Position numbers and translations under genes: made by a program
Part shown: positions 18,163 to 28,874 of the stretch, in pieces
Position numbering within the stretch: the stretch's first letter is position 1
How the letters are laid out: every line of letters starts with the position of its first letter
Assembly: GCF_004362715.1 (NCBI RefSeq)
Contig: NZ_SNYC01000003.1
Span: 62,001 to 126,000 of the forward strand
Direction of reading: 5' to 3'
Length of the DNA stretch: 64,000 nucleotides
DNA from: Pedobacter metabolipauper
GTDB lineage: Bacteria; Bacteroidota; Bacteroidia; Sphingobacteriales; Sphingobacteriaceae
Notes under the pieces: generated by a model
The model's database searches: none
The model's input: only the letters and a program-made list of their open reading frames with translations
What the model was told of the DNA's origin: nothing

Positions 18163-19635
18163 ATGAGCAAAGGCATTACAAGTAAAAATGAAGATTATTC
18201 CCAGTGGTATAACGATATTGTTATAAAGGCTGACCTGGCAGAACACTCATCCGTTAAGGGTTGTATGGTCATAAAACCCTATGGATATTCCATTTGGGAG
18301 AAAATGCAGGCAGTTTTAGACCAAAAATTTAAAGATACAGGCCACAGTAATGCTTATTTCCCGTTATTCATTCCAAAGTCATTTTTTTCTAAGGAAGCCT
18401 CACACGTGGAGGGATTTGCCACAGAATGTGCTGTTGTGACACATTACCGTCTTAAAAATGACGGAAATGGCAACATCATTGTCGATGAAACTGCCAAACT
18501 GGAAGAAGAACTGATCGTCAGACCAACATCAGAAACCATCATATGGAATACCTTTAGAGGCTGGATCCAGTCATACCGCGATCTTCCTTTACTGATCAAT
18601 CAATGGGCAAATGTTGTGCGCTGGGAAATGCGGACGCGACTGTTCTTACGTACTACAGAATTTTTGTGGCAGGAAGGACATACAGCACATTCAACTGCAG
18701 AAGAGGCCATTGAAGAAACAACGAGGATGCTGGATGTCTATGCAGATTTTGCAGAAAACTGGATGGCACTCCCGGTAGTAAAAGGTGTTAAAACACCTAA
18801 CGAGCGTTTTGCAGGTGCATTGGATACCTATTGCATCGAAGCGTTAATGCAGGATGGAAAAGCACTTCAGGCAGGAACATCACATTTTCTTGGACAGAAT
18901 TTCGCAAAGGCATTTGATGTGAAATTCACCAATAAAGAAGGAAAAATTGATCACGTTTGGGCGAGTTCATGGGGGGTTTCAACCCGTTTAATCGGTGCAT
19001 TGATCATGGCACATAGTGACGATGCCGGACTGGTACTTCCACCAAAACTGGCACCGATCCAGGTGGTAATCGTTCCAATCTATAAAAGCGATGAAGAGCT
19101 TAAGAAGATCTCAGAATTCGTGAACGAACTGATGTCTAAATTGAAACGCCAGGGCATCTCTGTTAAATATGACGATCGCGATACACAGCGCCCGGGATTT
19201 AAATTCGCAGAATACGAACTAAAAGGAGTGCCAATTCGTCTGGCTATCGGTGGCAGGGACATGGAAAATGGAACTGTTGAACTGGCCAGAAGAGATACAC
19301 GCGAGAAAAATACAGTGGTTCAGGATGGACTGGAAATCTATATCCCTCAGTTATTGGAAGAGATCCAGGAAAATATCTATAACAAAGCGTTTGAATATAG
19401 AGCCGGCCACATTACCAAAGCAGATTCTTATGATGAGTTTAAGGAATTGCTGGATGGTAAGGCAGGATTTATCTCAGCACACTGGGATGGATCACCAGAA
19501 ACAGAACAAAAGATCAAGGAAGAGACTAAAGCAACCATTCGCTGCGTTCCATTAGATAATGAACTGGAAGAAGGAGTCTGTATCTACTCCGGTAAGCCAT
19601 CTACACAGCGTGTATTGTTTGCACGTGCGTACTAA
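18163..19635 (+). CDS. proS: Proline-tRNA ligase (archaeal/eukaryotic-type)
   Basis: This class II synthetase charges tRNA-Pro. At 490 aa it is the shorter archaeal-type ProRS without the bacterial editing insertion. Motif 1 lies around [15 protein letters not shown], motif 2 in [24 protein letters not shown] near residues 150-175, and the anticodon-binding domain spans ~290-390. The protein ends in Tyr (FARAY), as is typical of this type, after the C-terminal zinc-binding-like domain. Its cognate tRNA-Pro(TGG) genes are far away at 54.6 kb. Confidence 0.95.
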   Translation: MSKGITSKNEDYSQWYNDIVIKADLAEHSSVKGCMVIKPYGYSIWEKMQAVLDQKFKDTGHSNAYFPLFIPKSFFSKEASHVEGFATECAVVTHYRLKNDGNGNIIVDETAKLEEELIVRPTSETIIWNTFRGWIQSYRDLPLLINQWANVVRWEMRTRLFLRTTEFLWQEGHTAHSTAEEAIEETTRMLDVYADFAENWMALPVVKGVKTPNERFAGALDTYCIEALMQDGKALQAGTSHFLGQNFAKAFDVKFTNKEGKIDHVWASSWGVSTRLIGALIMAHSDDAGLVLPPKLAPIQVVIVPIYKSDEELKKISEFVNELMSKLKRQGISVKYDDRDTQRPGFKFAEYELKGVPIRLAIGGRDMENGTVELARRDTREKNTVVQDGLEIYIPQLLEEIQENIYNKAFEYRAGHITKADSYDEFKELLDGKAGFISAHWDGSPETEQKIKEETKATIRCVPLDNELEEGVCIYSGKPSTQRVLFARAY

Positions 19636-19668
19636 TTAATCCGATCTGTTATACCTGATCATTATAAA

Positions 19669-20820
19669 ATGATAGAAAATATGAAGTTTGCAACCAAGGC
19701 CATCCATGCCGGACAAGAGCCTGACCCAACAACGGGAGCAGTAATGACCCCAATATATCAAACCTCTACCTACTGGCAGAAATCGCCGGGAGAACACCAG
19801 GGTTATGAATATTCAAGAGGAACAAACCCAACGCGCAAGGTGCTGGAAGATTGTTTGGCTGCGTTGGAAAATGCAAAGTACGGACTGGCATTTTCAAGTG
19901 GTATGGGCGCAACAGATACCGTTTTAAAACTGTTAAAGCCTGGCGATGAAGTCATCACCGGTAACGATCTTTATGGCGGTTCCTACCGGATATTTACTAA
20001 GGTATATGAGAAGTACGGCATCAAATTTCATTTCCTGGACCTTTCCAAACCAGAAAATATCCTGCCTTACTTAACAGATAGAACGAAGCTGGTTTGGATT
20101 GAAACACCAACCAATCCAACCATGCAGATCGTAGATATTGAAGGGATCGCGAAAATAACAAAAGCAAACAAGATCATTTTGGCGGTTGACAATACATTCG
20201 CCTCGCCATACCTTCAAAATCCAATAGACCTTGGTGCTGACATCGTGATGCACTCGGTAACCAAATACATCGGCGGGCACTCCGACGTGGTTATGGGCGC
20301 ATTGCTCGTTAATGACGACCACTTGTACAAAGACCTGTTTTTTATTTACAATGCCTGTGGTGCTACTCCGGGACCACAGGATTCATTCCTGGTACTGCGT
20401 GGAATTAAAACCCTGCACCTGCGCATGAAAGCACATTGTGAAAATGGAGAGAAAGTGGCCCATTACCTTAAAAACCATCCAAAGATCGATAAGATCTACT
20501 GGCCTGGTTTTGAAGACCATCCAAACCATGATGTTGCTAAAAAGCAAATGAGGGGTTTTGGTGGGATGGTGTCAATCACATTAAAGGATACCGATTTAAA
20601 AGAAACATTCCGCGTGGCATCGTCCTTTAAAGTTTTTGCATTAGCAGAATCATTGGGCGGTGTAGAATCCCTGATCAATCACCCAACAACCATGACGCAT
20701 GGCTCAATCCCGAAAGCAGAGCGTGAAAAGGTAGGTGTAACTGACAACCTGCTTAGGCTTAGCGTAGGCGTTGAAGATATTGACGACCTGATTGCCGATT
20801 TAGAACAAGCACTTAAATAA
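19669..20820 (+). CDS. Cystathionine gamma-synthase/gamma-lyase family PLP enzyme
   Basis: This 383-aa fold-type I PLP enzyme belongs to the Cys/Met metabolism family. The Schiff-base lysine is in HSVTKYIGGHSDVVMG near residue 200. The YSRGTNPTR and ETPTNPTM blocks, and SLGGVESLINHP near the C-terminus, are present. Both cystathionine gamma-synthase (methionine synthesis) and gamma-lyase (cysteine from cystathionine) share these, and I cannot separate them without a tree. It lies 33 bp after proS and 6 bp before the next gene. Confidence 0.88.
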   Translation: MIENMKFATKAIHAGQEPDPTTGAVMTPIYQTSTYWQKSPGEHQGYEYSRGTNPTRKVLEDCLAALENAKYGLAFSSGMGATDTVLKLLKPGDEVITGNDLYGGSYRIFTKVYEKYGIKFHFLDLSKPENILPYLTDRTKLVWIETPTNPTMQIVDIEGIAKITKANKIILAVDNTFASPYLQNPIDLGADIVMHSVTKYIGGHSDVVMGALLVNDDHLYKDLFFIYNACGATPGPQDSFLVLRGIKTLHLRMKAHCENGEKVAHYLKNHPKIDKIYWPGFEDHPNHDVAKKQMRGFGGMVSITLKDTDLKETFRVASSFKVFALAESLGGVESLINHPTTMTHGSIPKAEREKVGVTDNLLRLSVGVEDIDDLIADLEQALK

Positions 20821-20826
20821 CCCATT

Positions 20827-21684
20827 TTGGAATTTTTAGAACTCAGGGATTTTTTAGATCTCAAAGTAGACCAATACAACCGGCCAAACTTTATTGCCAA
20901 TGATCCAATCTGCATCCCGCATCAGTTCTCAAAAAAACAAGACATAGAAATTGCCGCATTCTTTGCGGCAATTTTAGCTTGGGGACAACGCAAAACAATC
21001 ATCAATAAATGCAATGAACTGTTTCAGCGCATGGACAATGACCCGTATAATTTTATGCTGCACCACGGTGCCGATGACTTAAAACGGTTGCTCGGCTTTA
21101 AGCACCGCACGTTTAACGATACCGATCTGTTGTATTTCGTGTCTTTCTTTCAGTCGCATTACCAGCAGTTTGATAGTTTGGAAGCTGCTTTTATTGCCCC
21201 GGAAGATGCTGCCCGTGCTGACTTCATAGCTGTTGAACTTCAAAAGGGATATACCCAACATGCTTCCGTTACTTTGATGACAGAAGCGACCGTACAAAGA
21301 CCTAAAATTGAAAGGTCACTGAATTATTTCAGGTCGTATTTCTTCTCTCTGGAAGACTATCCAAGGCGTACCATCAAGCATGTGTCATCGCCTATGCAAA
21401 AATCAACCTGCAAGCGGTTAAATATGTTTTTAAGGTGGATGGTTCGGCAGGACCAGTGTGGTGTGGACTTTGGAATCTGGAACACGCTTAAACCAGCAGA
21501 TCTCATCTGTCCCTGTGATGTTCACGTAGACCGTGTTGCCAGGAGACTGGGATTAATTTCCAGAAAACAGACCGACTGGTTAACGGCTATTGAACTGACT
21601 GCAGAACTGCTGAAGTTTGACCCGATGGATCCTGTGAAATATGACTTTGCCTTATTCGGCCTGGGTGTAGAAGAAAAATTTTAA
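20827..21684 (+). CDS. TIGR02757/DUF2400 family protein
   Basis: This 285-aa protein matches the DUF2400 family, common in Bacteroidota and of unknown function. Recognisable blocks are PNFIANDPICIPHQF near the N-terminus, AAFFAAILAWGQRKTII, HLHHGADD-like residues, and PCDVHVDRVARRLGL toward the C-terminus. The last resembles the helix-hairpin-helix/DNA-glycosylase-like end of the family. Translation apparently starts at TTG (20827): the only in-frame sequence upstream is the stop of the previous gene at 20818-20820. A TTG start six bases after that stop suggests translational coupling. Confidence 0.82.
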   Translation: MEFLELRDFLDLKVDQYNRPNFIANDPICIPHQFSKKQDIEIAAFFAAILAWGQRKTIINKCNELFQRMDNDPYNFMLHHGADDLKRLLGFKHRTFNDTDLLYFVSFFQSHYQQFDSLEAAFIAPEDAARADFIAVELQKGYTQHASVTLMTEATVQRPKIERSLNYFRSYFFSLEDYPRRTIKHVSSPMQKSTCKRLNMFLRWMVRQDQCGVDFGIWNTLKPADLICPCDVHVDRVARRLGLISRKQTDWLTAIELTAELLKFDPMDPVKYDFALFGLGVEEKF

Positions 21685-21715
21685 TATAGATTCTTAAAAT
21701 CATTATATTTAGTTG

Positions 21716-22231
21716 ATGGTTACTTTCAAAGCAGAAATAGAACGGTTCAATGAAATGGGCGAGAAGACCGGCTGGAGCTATCTTTTCATTCCGAAAGCAC
21801 TCGCCAATGAGATCAAAGCCGACTGTAAAAAAAGCTTCCGGGTAAAAGGTAAGCTAGACCAGGTACCCGTTTCAGGGTTGGCAACTGTACCCATGGGCGA
21901 AGGCGATTTTATCCTTGCGTTAAAAGCGAGCCTGCGCAAGCAACTGAAAAAGGAAAAAGGGGCCGTGGTAACTATCGAACTGGAAGAAGACAAAGACTTT
22001 AAGATCGAGATCCCGGAAGATCTGGAACTTTGCTTATCTGATGAACCTGAACTGATGGATAATTTTATGGAATTGCCTAAATCGCACCGTAACTGGTACA
22101 TCAATTGGCTCAACTCAGCTAAAACAGAGCCTACAAGAACAAAACGGCTGGTTAAAATTGTATCCGCAATGGACAGGAACCTCACTTTCAGCGAAATGAT
22201 GCGGGAAGGAAAAGAGCCCCCCAAAAGTTAA
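21716..22231 (+). CDS. DUF1905/YdeI-like protein
   Basis: The 171-aa product has an N-terminal DUF1905 beta-barrel domain (residues ~1-90, with GWSYLFIPKALA, KVKG-like and PMGEGDFILALK segments). A C-terminal YdeI/OmpD-associated helical segment follows (SHRNWYINWLNSAKTEPTRTKRL). Such proteins are linked to bacteriocin or antimicrobial-peptide protection in a few species, but the biochemical role is open. I use the ATG at 21716; a TTG lies one codon upstream. It converges on the glycosyltransferase gene. Confidence 0.8.
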   Translation: MVTFKAEIERFNEMGEKTGWSYLFIPKALANEIKADCKKSFRVKGKLDQVPVSGLATVPMGEGDFILALKASLRKQLKKEKGAVVTIELEEDKDFKIEIPEDLELCLSDEPELMDNFMELPKSHRNWYINWLNSAKTEPTRTKRLVKIVSAMDRNLTFSEMMREGKEPPKS

Positions 22232-22240
22232 TAAAGAAAG

Positions 22241-22981
22241 TTAAACAGTGGTAGTCCGGCTATAATTCCTGAACCAGCTTGAAATTTTCATCTGGATCAC
22301 GCCAAAAAAGGCTTCGCGAAAGATCCGGGTACTCATCTTAGAAGTACCTTCCGTACGGTCAGTAAAGATGATCGGAACCTCAGCCACCTTAAAACCATAC
22401 TTGATGGCAGTGAATTTCATTTCAATTTGAAAGGCATAGCCCACAAATTTGATCTTGTTTAATGGAATCGTAGCCAATACCTGCTTCTTATAACATTTAA
22501 AGCCGGCAGTAGCATCCTGAATATTAATCCTGGTAATTAGACGCACATACATCGATGCGAAATAAGACATCAGTACCCTGCTCATTGGCCAGTTCACTAC
22601 ATTTACACCCCGAACATACCGGGATCCTATGGCTACGTCGGCACCTTGTACACAGGCATCACGAAGGTGGATCAAGTCATTCGGGTTATGAGAAAAATCC
22701 GCATCCATCTCAAAGATATAGTCGTACTGTTTTCTTTCCAGGGCCCACTTAAAACCGTGAATGTAAGCCGTACCCAAACCCATCTTGCCTGTTCGCTGTT
22801 CTAAATGCAATGCCGGGAATTCCTGCTGCAGTTTTTTAACGATCTCAGCCGTGCCATCCGGAGATCCGTCATCAATGATCAATATCTCGAAAAAATAGCT
22901 CAAAGAAAACACCTTTCGAATGATCTTTTCAATATTCTCTTTCTCGTTGTATGTAGGTATGATAACTAAACTGTCTGACAC
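22241..22981 (-). CDS. Polyprenol monophosphomannose synthase-like GT2 glycosyltransferase
   Basis: This 246-aa GT-A glycosyltransferase has IIPTYNEKENI at the N-terminus, IDDGSPDGT near residue 37, and the metal-binding DADFSHNP near residue 93. The ATAGFKCYK and DRTEGTSKMS motifs place it with dolichol/polyprenol-phosphate mannose synthases (DPM1-like). It lacks C-terminal membrane helices, as bacterial short forms do. It would transfer a hexose from a nucleotide sugar to a polyprenyl phosphate, possibly the donor for GT-C enzymes such as the DUF2723 protein at the window start; that link is inference. Confidence 0.88.
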   Translation of the reverse strand: MSDSLVIIPTYNEKENIEKIIRKVFSLSYFFEILIIDDGSPDGTAEIVKKLQQEFPALHLEQRTGKMGLGTAYIHGFKWALERKQYDYIFEMDADFSHNPNDLIHLRDACVQGADVAIGSRYVRGVNVVNWPMSRVLMSYFASMYVRLITRINIQDATAGFKCYKKQVLATIPLNKIKFVGYAFQIEMKFTAIKYGFKVAEVPIIFTDRTEGTSKMSTRIFREAFFGVIQMKISSWFRNYSRTTTV

Positions 22982-23023
22982 GTAAAATAAATTTGTAAGC
23001 GAAATTATGGATTCTTAACGAGA

Positions 23024-23053
23024 AACCCTTAGTAATTTAACTTACTAAGGGTT
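23024..23053 (-). terminator. Hairpin downstream of the POT transporter gene
   Basis: AACCCTTAGTAA / TTACTAAGGGTT make a perfect 12-bp stem around a 6-nt loop, 28 bp beyond the stop of the leftward transporter gene and 43 bp upstream of the glycosyltransferase start. The following T-tract is short (TTTC on the minus strand), so termination strength is uncertain. Confidence 0.6.
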
Positions 23054-23081
23054 AAAAATTGTTAAAATGCTCGTTTGAAGC

Positions 23082-24635
23082 TTATTTTACTTCCTGCATT
23101 AATTTCCTCACAACCGGAGAAATGGCAATCAGGATAACACCTGCAACTAGTGAGTAAACCGCAAGAACCTTATATCCTTCGGTGTAGGTCATCAGTTTTT
23201 GAACCGGACTATCATTTTCTCCGGCCTGCGCGATTCCGGCACCAATTCTGCCGGCCACATATTGACCGTATGCACTTGCCAAAAACCACATTCCCATCAT
23301 TACACCCTGTAGTTTTACAGGTGATAGTTTAGTCATGATAGAAAGGCCAATTGGAGAAAGACAAAGTTCTCCAAAGGTCATCACCAGGTAGGCAACCACG
23401 AAAACATCCAGAGATGCAATTCCTGACCCGTTAGAAAAGAACCTGGTGGCATAAAAGATAAAGAATGAACCTGCCAAAAAGATAAATGCCAAACCAAACT
23501 TGATCACCGTATTGGGTTCAATCTTTTTCTTAGCCAGTCCAATCCATAACAAGCTGAATATAAACGCAAAAATAATAACGAACAAGGAATTAGCCGCATT
23601 ATTCACCCCATTGGGATCCAGCACAACAGAACCAAACATCTTGTTGTCCAGGTTTTGTGCTGCAAATAAAGCCAAAGAACCCCCGCATTGCTCATAGATT
23701 CCCCAGAAAACAATGGAGAACAGGATAAATACAAGCGCCGCAATCAGCTTTTTACGCTCCGGCCATCCATATTTAGACATTTCGTAAACAAGATAGATCA
23801 GCGTAACAGGACCAATGCTGTACATGAACAGGTCTGTGTATTCCGTTTTCGCAACCATGATCATGATCAGCGGAATAACTGCCAGAGAACCGGCATAAAC
23901 AGCGTAATCATACCATTTTTTATTGATGCTTTTGCGTTTGATCACCGCAGGTTCCGGTTGTACCCTTTCATCAATTCCGGCCAGGGTAACATCTACCATC
24001 TCTTCGTCATTAGAAGGCGGCAAACCAATCGGACCCAGGCTTTTCTGGGTAAAAATAAAGGTAACTAAACTGATGGTCATTACAATGGCAGCAAGGCCAA
24101 AGGCCAGGTGCCAGGAGTATTCCTTACCAATTGCAATACACGCATAACCACCCAATAGGGCACCAATGTTTATACCAGCATAGAATACAGAAAAGCCACC
24201 ATCACGACGGGCATCACCAGGCCGGTATAACTTACCAACCATGGTAGAGATATTCGGTTTAAAGAAACCAGTACCTACCACGGTAAAGCTAATGCCCAGA
24301 AAGAAGAATTCGTGCGGATCGTAAGCTAAGATACCACTGCCAACAATCATCAGGATGCCGCCCCAGAATAATGATTTCCTGAAACCAAGGATCTTATCCG
24401 CAAATAAGCCCCCAATAAAGGTGAACGCATAAACAAAGGCTTGGGTAGCTCCATATTGAAGGTTTGCATCTTTATCGCTCAGCAACAGCTGTGTAACCAT
24501 AAAATAGGTAAGCATACCACGCATACCATAGAAACAGAAGCGTTCCCACATTTCAGAAAAGAACAGGTACCAAAGCTGTTTAGGATACTTTCCCTTAAAA
24601 TTCTGGATCTGCTCTAAAGTCAGGTTTTCTTGCAT
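23082..24635 (-). CDS. POT/PTR family proton-coupled oligopeptide transporter (copy 1)
   Basis: This 517-aa inner-membrane MFS protein has the proton-coupling ExxER motif in helix 1 (SEMWERFCFYGMRG), FIGGLFADKILGFRK in the loop after helix 2, and GTGFFKPNISTMVGKLY in the family signature. It imports di- or tripeptides with protons. About 12-14 membrane helices are visible. A large cytoplasmic insertion around residues 200-235 is mildly charged. It is a paralogue of the neighbouring 588-aa transporter, and a terminator between them suggests separate transcription. Confidence 0.92.
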   Translation of the reverse strand: MQENLTLEQIQNFKGKYPKQLWYLFFSEMWERFCFYGMRGMLTYFMVTQLLLSDKDANLQYGATQAFVYAFTFIGGLFADKILGFRKSLFWGGILMIVGSGILAYDPHEFFFLGISFTVVGTGFFKPNISTMVGKLYRPGDARRDGGFSVFYAGINIGALLGGYACIAIGKEYSWHLAFGLAAIVMTISLVTFIFTQKSLGPIGLPPSNDEEMVDVTLAGIDERVQPEPAVIKRKSINKKWYDYAVYAGSLAVIPLIMIMVAKTEYTDLFMYSIGPVTLIYLVYEMSKYGWPERKKLIAALVFILFSIVFWGIYEQCGGSLALFAAQNLDNKMFGSVVLDPNGVNNAANSLFVIIFAFIFSLLWIGLAKKKIEPNTVIKFGLAFIFLAGSFFIFYATRFFSNGSGIASLDVFVVAYLVMTFGELCLSPIGLSIMTKLSPVKLQGVMMGMWFLASAYGQYVAGRIGAGIAQAGENDSPVQKLMTYTEGYKVLAVYSLVAGVILIAISPVVRKLMQEVK

Positions 24636-24661
24636 ATCAAAATATTAATATATAAACAAAA

Positions 24662-24686
24662 AAGCCTTTGGGGTTTCCAAAGGCTT
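24662..24686 (-). terminator. Rho-independent terminator between the two POT genes
   Basis: On the minus strand AAGCCTTTGG / CCAAAGGCTT form a 10-bp stem with a 5-nt loop followed by TTTTTTGTTT, immediately after the stop of the 588-aa transporter. This is a textbook intrinsic terminator. Confidence 0.88.
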
Positions 24687-24692
24687 GATTTA

Positions 24693-26459
24693 TTATTTTA
24701 CACCGTGCATGAGTTTTCTCATCAATGGGGTTAGCATGATGATGATCACACCCAAGCCCACAGGGATGAATGTGAAGATCAGGAAGAAGGTAGTCATGGA
24801 GTATTTAGAAGTGATCTCATCGATCATTCCACCCATTGTTCCTGCAACCTTGTTACCAATAGCGATAGCCAGATACCAAATACCAAACATAATGGCGATC
24901 ATTCTGCCCGGAACCAGCTTACTTACATAAGATAAGCCGACAGGAGAGATGAACAATTCACCCATGGTATGGAAAAAGTAGGCCAGTACCAGCCAGATCA
25001 TACTAACAGAGGCAACAGCAGCCCCTTGCGGGATTGAGCTGGAACCGTAGGCTAGAGCAGCAAAGCCGATGCCCAGTAAGATCATCCCGAAGCCGTTCTT
25101 ATAGGTTGCCGATGGATTGTATTTACTTTCCCACAGTTTGGAAACCAGCGGGGCAAAACTAATAATGAATAACGAATTTAAAATACCGAACCAGGTAGCA
25201 GGTACTTCAGATTTTACTTCGCTGTACTGCTTCGAAAGCATATAGATCACGATGATCCAGATCAGCACAAAGCCGAAGGCTAGAATGATATTGCCTAAAG
25301 CGTATTTGCCAAAAGTTTTGGAGAATAGTTTGATCAGTACATATGAGATGATGATCAAAGGAATAACGGTGATTAGTGTATTGACCACATTGAAGATGAT
25401 CTTAGAATCTCCGGAAAGCAAACGCTGGGTATAATCTTTAGCAAAGATGGTCATTGAACCACCAGCCTGTTCAAAAGATGCCCAGAAGAAGATGGTAATG
25501 AATGCGAGTACAATAACGGCAATCATCTTGTCACGAAGGACCGGCGTATATTGTGAGATCCTTTTTACAAGTATAAATAAGAAAAGAACAAGGGCGATGC
25601 AGATCATGAAATTACTGCCGTCAATACCGCCAATCTTAAAATTGAACAGGTTTAAGCTGGTAATCTTTGAAACCGGATCATTGATGATCCAGGAAAGACC
25701 AATCACAGAGATCAGGGCAATTAGTACCAGGTCAAATTTGCTGAACGGATTGCGTGTAGATTCTTCCAGGTTGTCAGAAACTTCAATCACCTCGTCTTTA
25801 ACAGGTTTTAAGCCAATATCACCGAAGATGTTTTGAGTGAAGTAGAACTGAAGCATTCCAATGAACATAAATATTCCGGCCAAACCGAAGCCCCATGCCC
25901 AGCCCCAGTCGGCACTTTCACCAATATAACCGCAAAGCAGCATCCCTAAGAACGCACCAGAGTTAACACCCATATAGAAGATTGTATATGCACCATCTTT
26001 CTTTTCAGGATGTTTTTTGTACATCTGTGCAACAATAGAGGTCATATTTGGTTTAAAGAAACCGTTGCCGATCACCAAAAGGCACAAGCCAAGGTACATG
26101 AACGACTGGTGAACCTCTATCGCCATAGATAAGTGGCCTAAGGTCATCAATAAAGCACCAACAATTACAGCCCAGCGGTAACCAATAATTCTGTCAGCAA
26201 TATAACCACCTAAAATAGGGGTAAGGTATGCCAGGCCAGTATATGAACCATAGATAGCGAGTGCATGCGCCCTTGGCCATCCCCAACCCGGGTTATCCCC
26301 AATTAAAGAAGAGGTTAGGAAAAGAACCAGCAAGGCCCGCATACCGTAGTAAGAAAAACGCTCCCACATCTCGGTAAAGAATAAAACAAACAATCCCGCC
26401 GGATGTCCGAGTACCTTACTTTCAAAAAAGTTATTTGTATCCAAACTTTTTGTATTCAT
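24693..26459 (-). CDS. POT/PTR family proton-coupled oligopeptide transporter (copy 2)
   Basis: This 588-aa paralogue has the same ExxER motif (TEMWERFSYYGMRA) and FFKPNMTSIVAQMY signature, with LGGYIADRIIGYRW after helix 2. It is about 70 residues longer than copy 1, mostly in the central loop and extra helices around residues 260-300, as in Bacteroidota forms of the family. Two adjacent, separately terminated copies suggest different peptide preferences or expression conditions. Peptide import into the cytoplasm is the expected role. Confidence 0.92.
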   Translation of the reverse strand: MNTKSLDTNNFFESKVLGHPAGLFVLFFTEMWERFSYYGMRALLVLFLTSSLIGDNPGWGWPRAHALAIYGSYTGLAYLTPILGGYIADRIIGYRWAVIVGALLMTLGHLSMAIEVHQSFMYLGLCLLVIGNGFFKPNMTSIVAQMYKKHPEKKDGAYTIFYMGVNSGAFLGMLLCGYIGESADWGWAWGFGLAGIFMFIGMLQFYFTQNIFGDIGLKPVKDEVIEVSDNLEESTRNPFSKFDLVLIALISVIGLSWIINDPVSKITSLNLFNFKIGGIDGSNFMICIALVLFLFILVKRISQYTPVLRDKMIAVIVLAFITIFFWASFEQAGGSMTIFAKDYTQRLLSGDSKIIFNVVNTLITVIPLIIISYVLIKLFSKTFGKYALGNIILAFGFVLIWIIVIYMLSKQYSEVKSEVPATWFGILNSLFIISFAPLVSKLWESKYNPSATYKNGFGMILLGIGFAALAYGSSSIPQGAAVASVSMIWLVLAYFFHTMGELFISPVGLSYVSKLVPGRMIAIMFGIWYLAIAIGNKVAGTMGGMIDEITSKYSMTTFFLIFTFIPVGLGVIIIMLTPLMRKLMHGVK

Positions 26460-26536
26460 GTTAGTATTTGTGTGTTAGTTATAGAAAGGTTTAGTTTGTC
26501 CGCGCAAGATAGCTACATGATGGCAAACTCACAAAT

Positions 26537-27463
26537 TTAAAGCTTCTTAATGGCTTTGGTCTTTTTATCCTTCGGATCTGCATAAAACTCGTCCATATTG
26601 TTTGGATCATTCTTTAATTCTACATTTTCGACCAGCTTTAATTTGCCTGCAGCAATCTTATACGCATCAAAGCTCAGATCAGAGGCGTAATATTCAAATT
26701 TCCCGGCCATATCCGGTGTAAAAGGTGCCAAATGATCAAAAACGATCATATTGATCTGCTTAGCCATGGTCAAAGTCATGGAATTTAACTTGTTGTATTC
26801 AAAAACAATCCTGTTCTTAGCTGGCTCCCCTCTTAATCCTTCAAAAACGGCTTTACCAAAAACAGGCTGATCATTTTCGAAAGAAATCACGTCGATCACC
26901 TTTTTAGAGGTTTTCGTGTTGTTTCCTTTCCAGCCCAGTAATACATAATACGGTAGTTTTCCGGTCTGTACAACCGGAACAATTTCATAGTACTTTGCGC
27001 CATACCAGTTTTTATTTGTGGTAACGGCATTTACATCAGTAGTGAATTCGGTCTGATCAATTAAGGGGTAAAGCTTTAGCTTACCATCTTTGGTAGCCAT
27101 TTGAACGGTGCCGAAAAAGCGGTAACCACCATCATCGGCCGGTAAATACCAGGTAAAGATCCGGAAAGATTTATCAGGTGCATTCAGAATAGCCACCCTG
27201 TTCAATGAATCAAACGGATAACTAAAGGAAGAAGGTGTTTTTAATGCATTGACCAGCATCTTAATAAATACCGCATTTTGATCAAAACGGTCCCTATTGT
27301 TGGGCGCTTTAAATGCAGACTCACTAATCGCAATCAGCGAGTCCTGGTATTTGTCCATTAAAGGGCCACTGTTAAATTCAAGGCGCTGCTGCGCCTTAAG
27401 CGGGCCGGCAGCAACACAGAAAAATAAAATCAATATTGATAAAGGTTTTATCCTTTTATACAT
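26537..27463 (-). CDS. Secreted protein of unknown function
   Basis: The 308-aa product begins MYKRIKPLSILILFFCVAAGPLKAQ, a clear signal peptide, with no lipobox after it. The mature part is mixed alpha/beta, with segments such as FRIFTWYLPADDGGYRFFGTVQM and YYVLLGWKGNNTKTSKKVIDVISF, and no repeats. I do not recognise the family. Its start directly abuts the thiolase stop (27463/27464), so it is cotranscribed with the thiolase, perhaps by chance rather than shared function. Confidence 0.7.
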   Translation of the reverse strand: MYKRIKPLSILILFFCVAAGPLKAQQRLEFNSGPLMDKYQDSLIAISESAFKAPNNRDRFDQNAVFIKMLVNALKTPSSFSYPFDSLNRVAILNAPDKSFRIFTWYLPADDGGYRFFGTVQMATKDGKLKLYPLIDQTEFTTDVNAVTTNKNWYGAKYYEIVPVVQTGKLPYYVLLGWKGNNTKTSKKVIDVISFENDQPVFGKAVFEGLRGEPAKNRIVFEYNKLNSMTLTMAKQINMIVFDHLAPFTPDMAGKFEYYASDLSFDAYKIAAGKLKLVENVELKNDPNNMDEFYADPKDKKTKAIKKL

Positions 27464-28648
<1,185 letters not shown>

Positions 28649-28679
28649 TTATATTTTGGTTGGAAGCAAAGTTATATAA

Positions 28680-28853
28680 TTAAGGTTTATCTTTACTTAC
28701 GCGGCGTTTCTTTTTTGATTTGATGGCCTCGTTAAGTAAAAATTCTATCTGTCCGTTTGTACTCCTGAATTCATCAGCTGCCCATAGCTCAATTTCTTTG
28801 AGCAGGGCAGGATTAATTCTAAGTGCAAAAGCTTTTTTATCTTTTTCAGACAT
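28680..28853 (-). CDS. Small Arc-like ribbon-helix-helix protein (57 aa)
   Basis: A short frame from the ATG at 28853 to a TAA at 28680-28682 encodes 57 residues. It begins MSEKDKKAFALRINPALLKEI, continues with the helices EIELWAADEFRSTNGQIEFLLNEA split by the usual turn, and ends in a basic KSKKKRRVSK tail. The FALRI strand followed by two helices is the MetJ/Arc pattern for DNA binding as a dimer. It follows the SPFH gene by 21 bp, so it is cotranscribed with it. No toxin partner is adjacent. Confidence 0.8.
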   Translation of the reverse strand: MSEKDKKAFALRINPALLKEIELWAADEFRSTNGQIEFLLNEAIKSKKKRRVSKDKP

Positions 28854-28874
28854 ACATCTAGTATTCCGGTACCG

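Noticed and set aside
24636..24692. Riboswitch between the POT transporter genes
   Set aside because: The structure is fully explained by a simple hairpin and T-run terminator.
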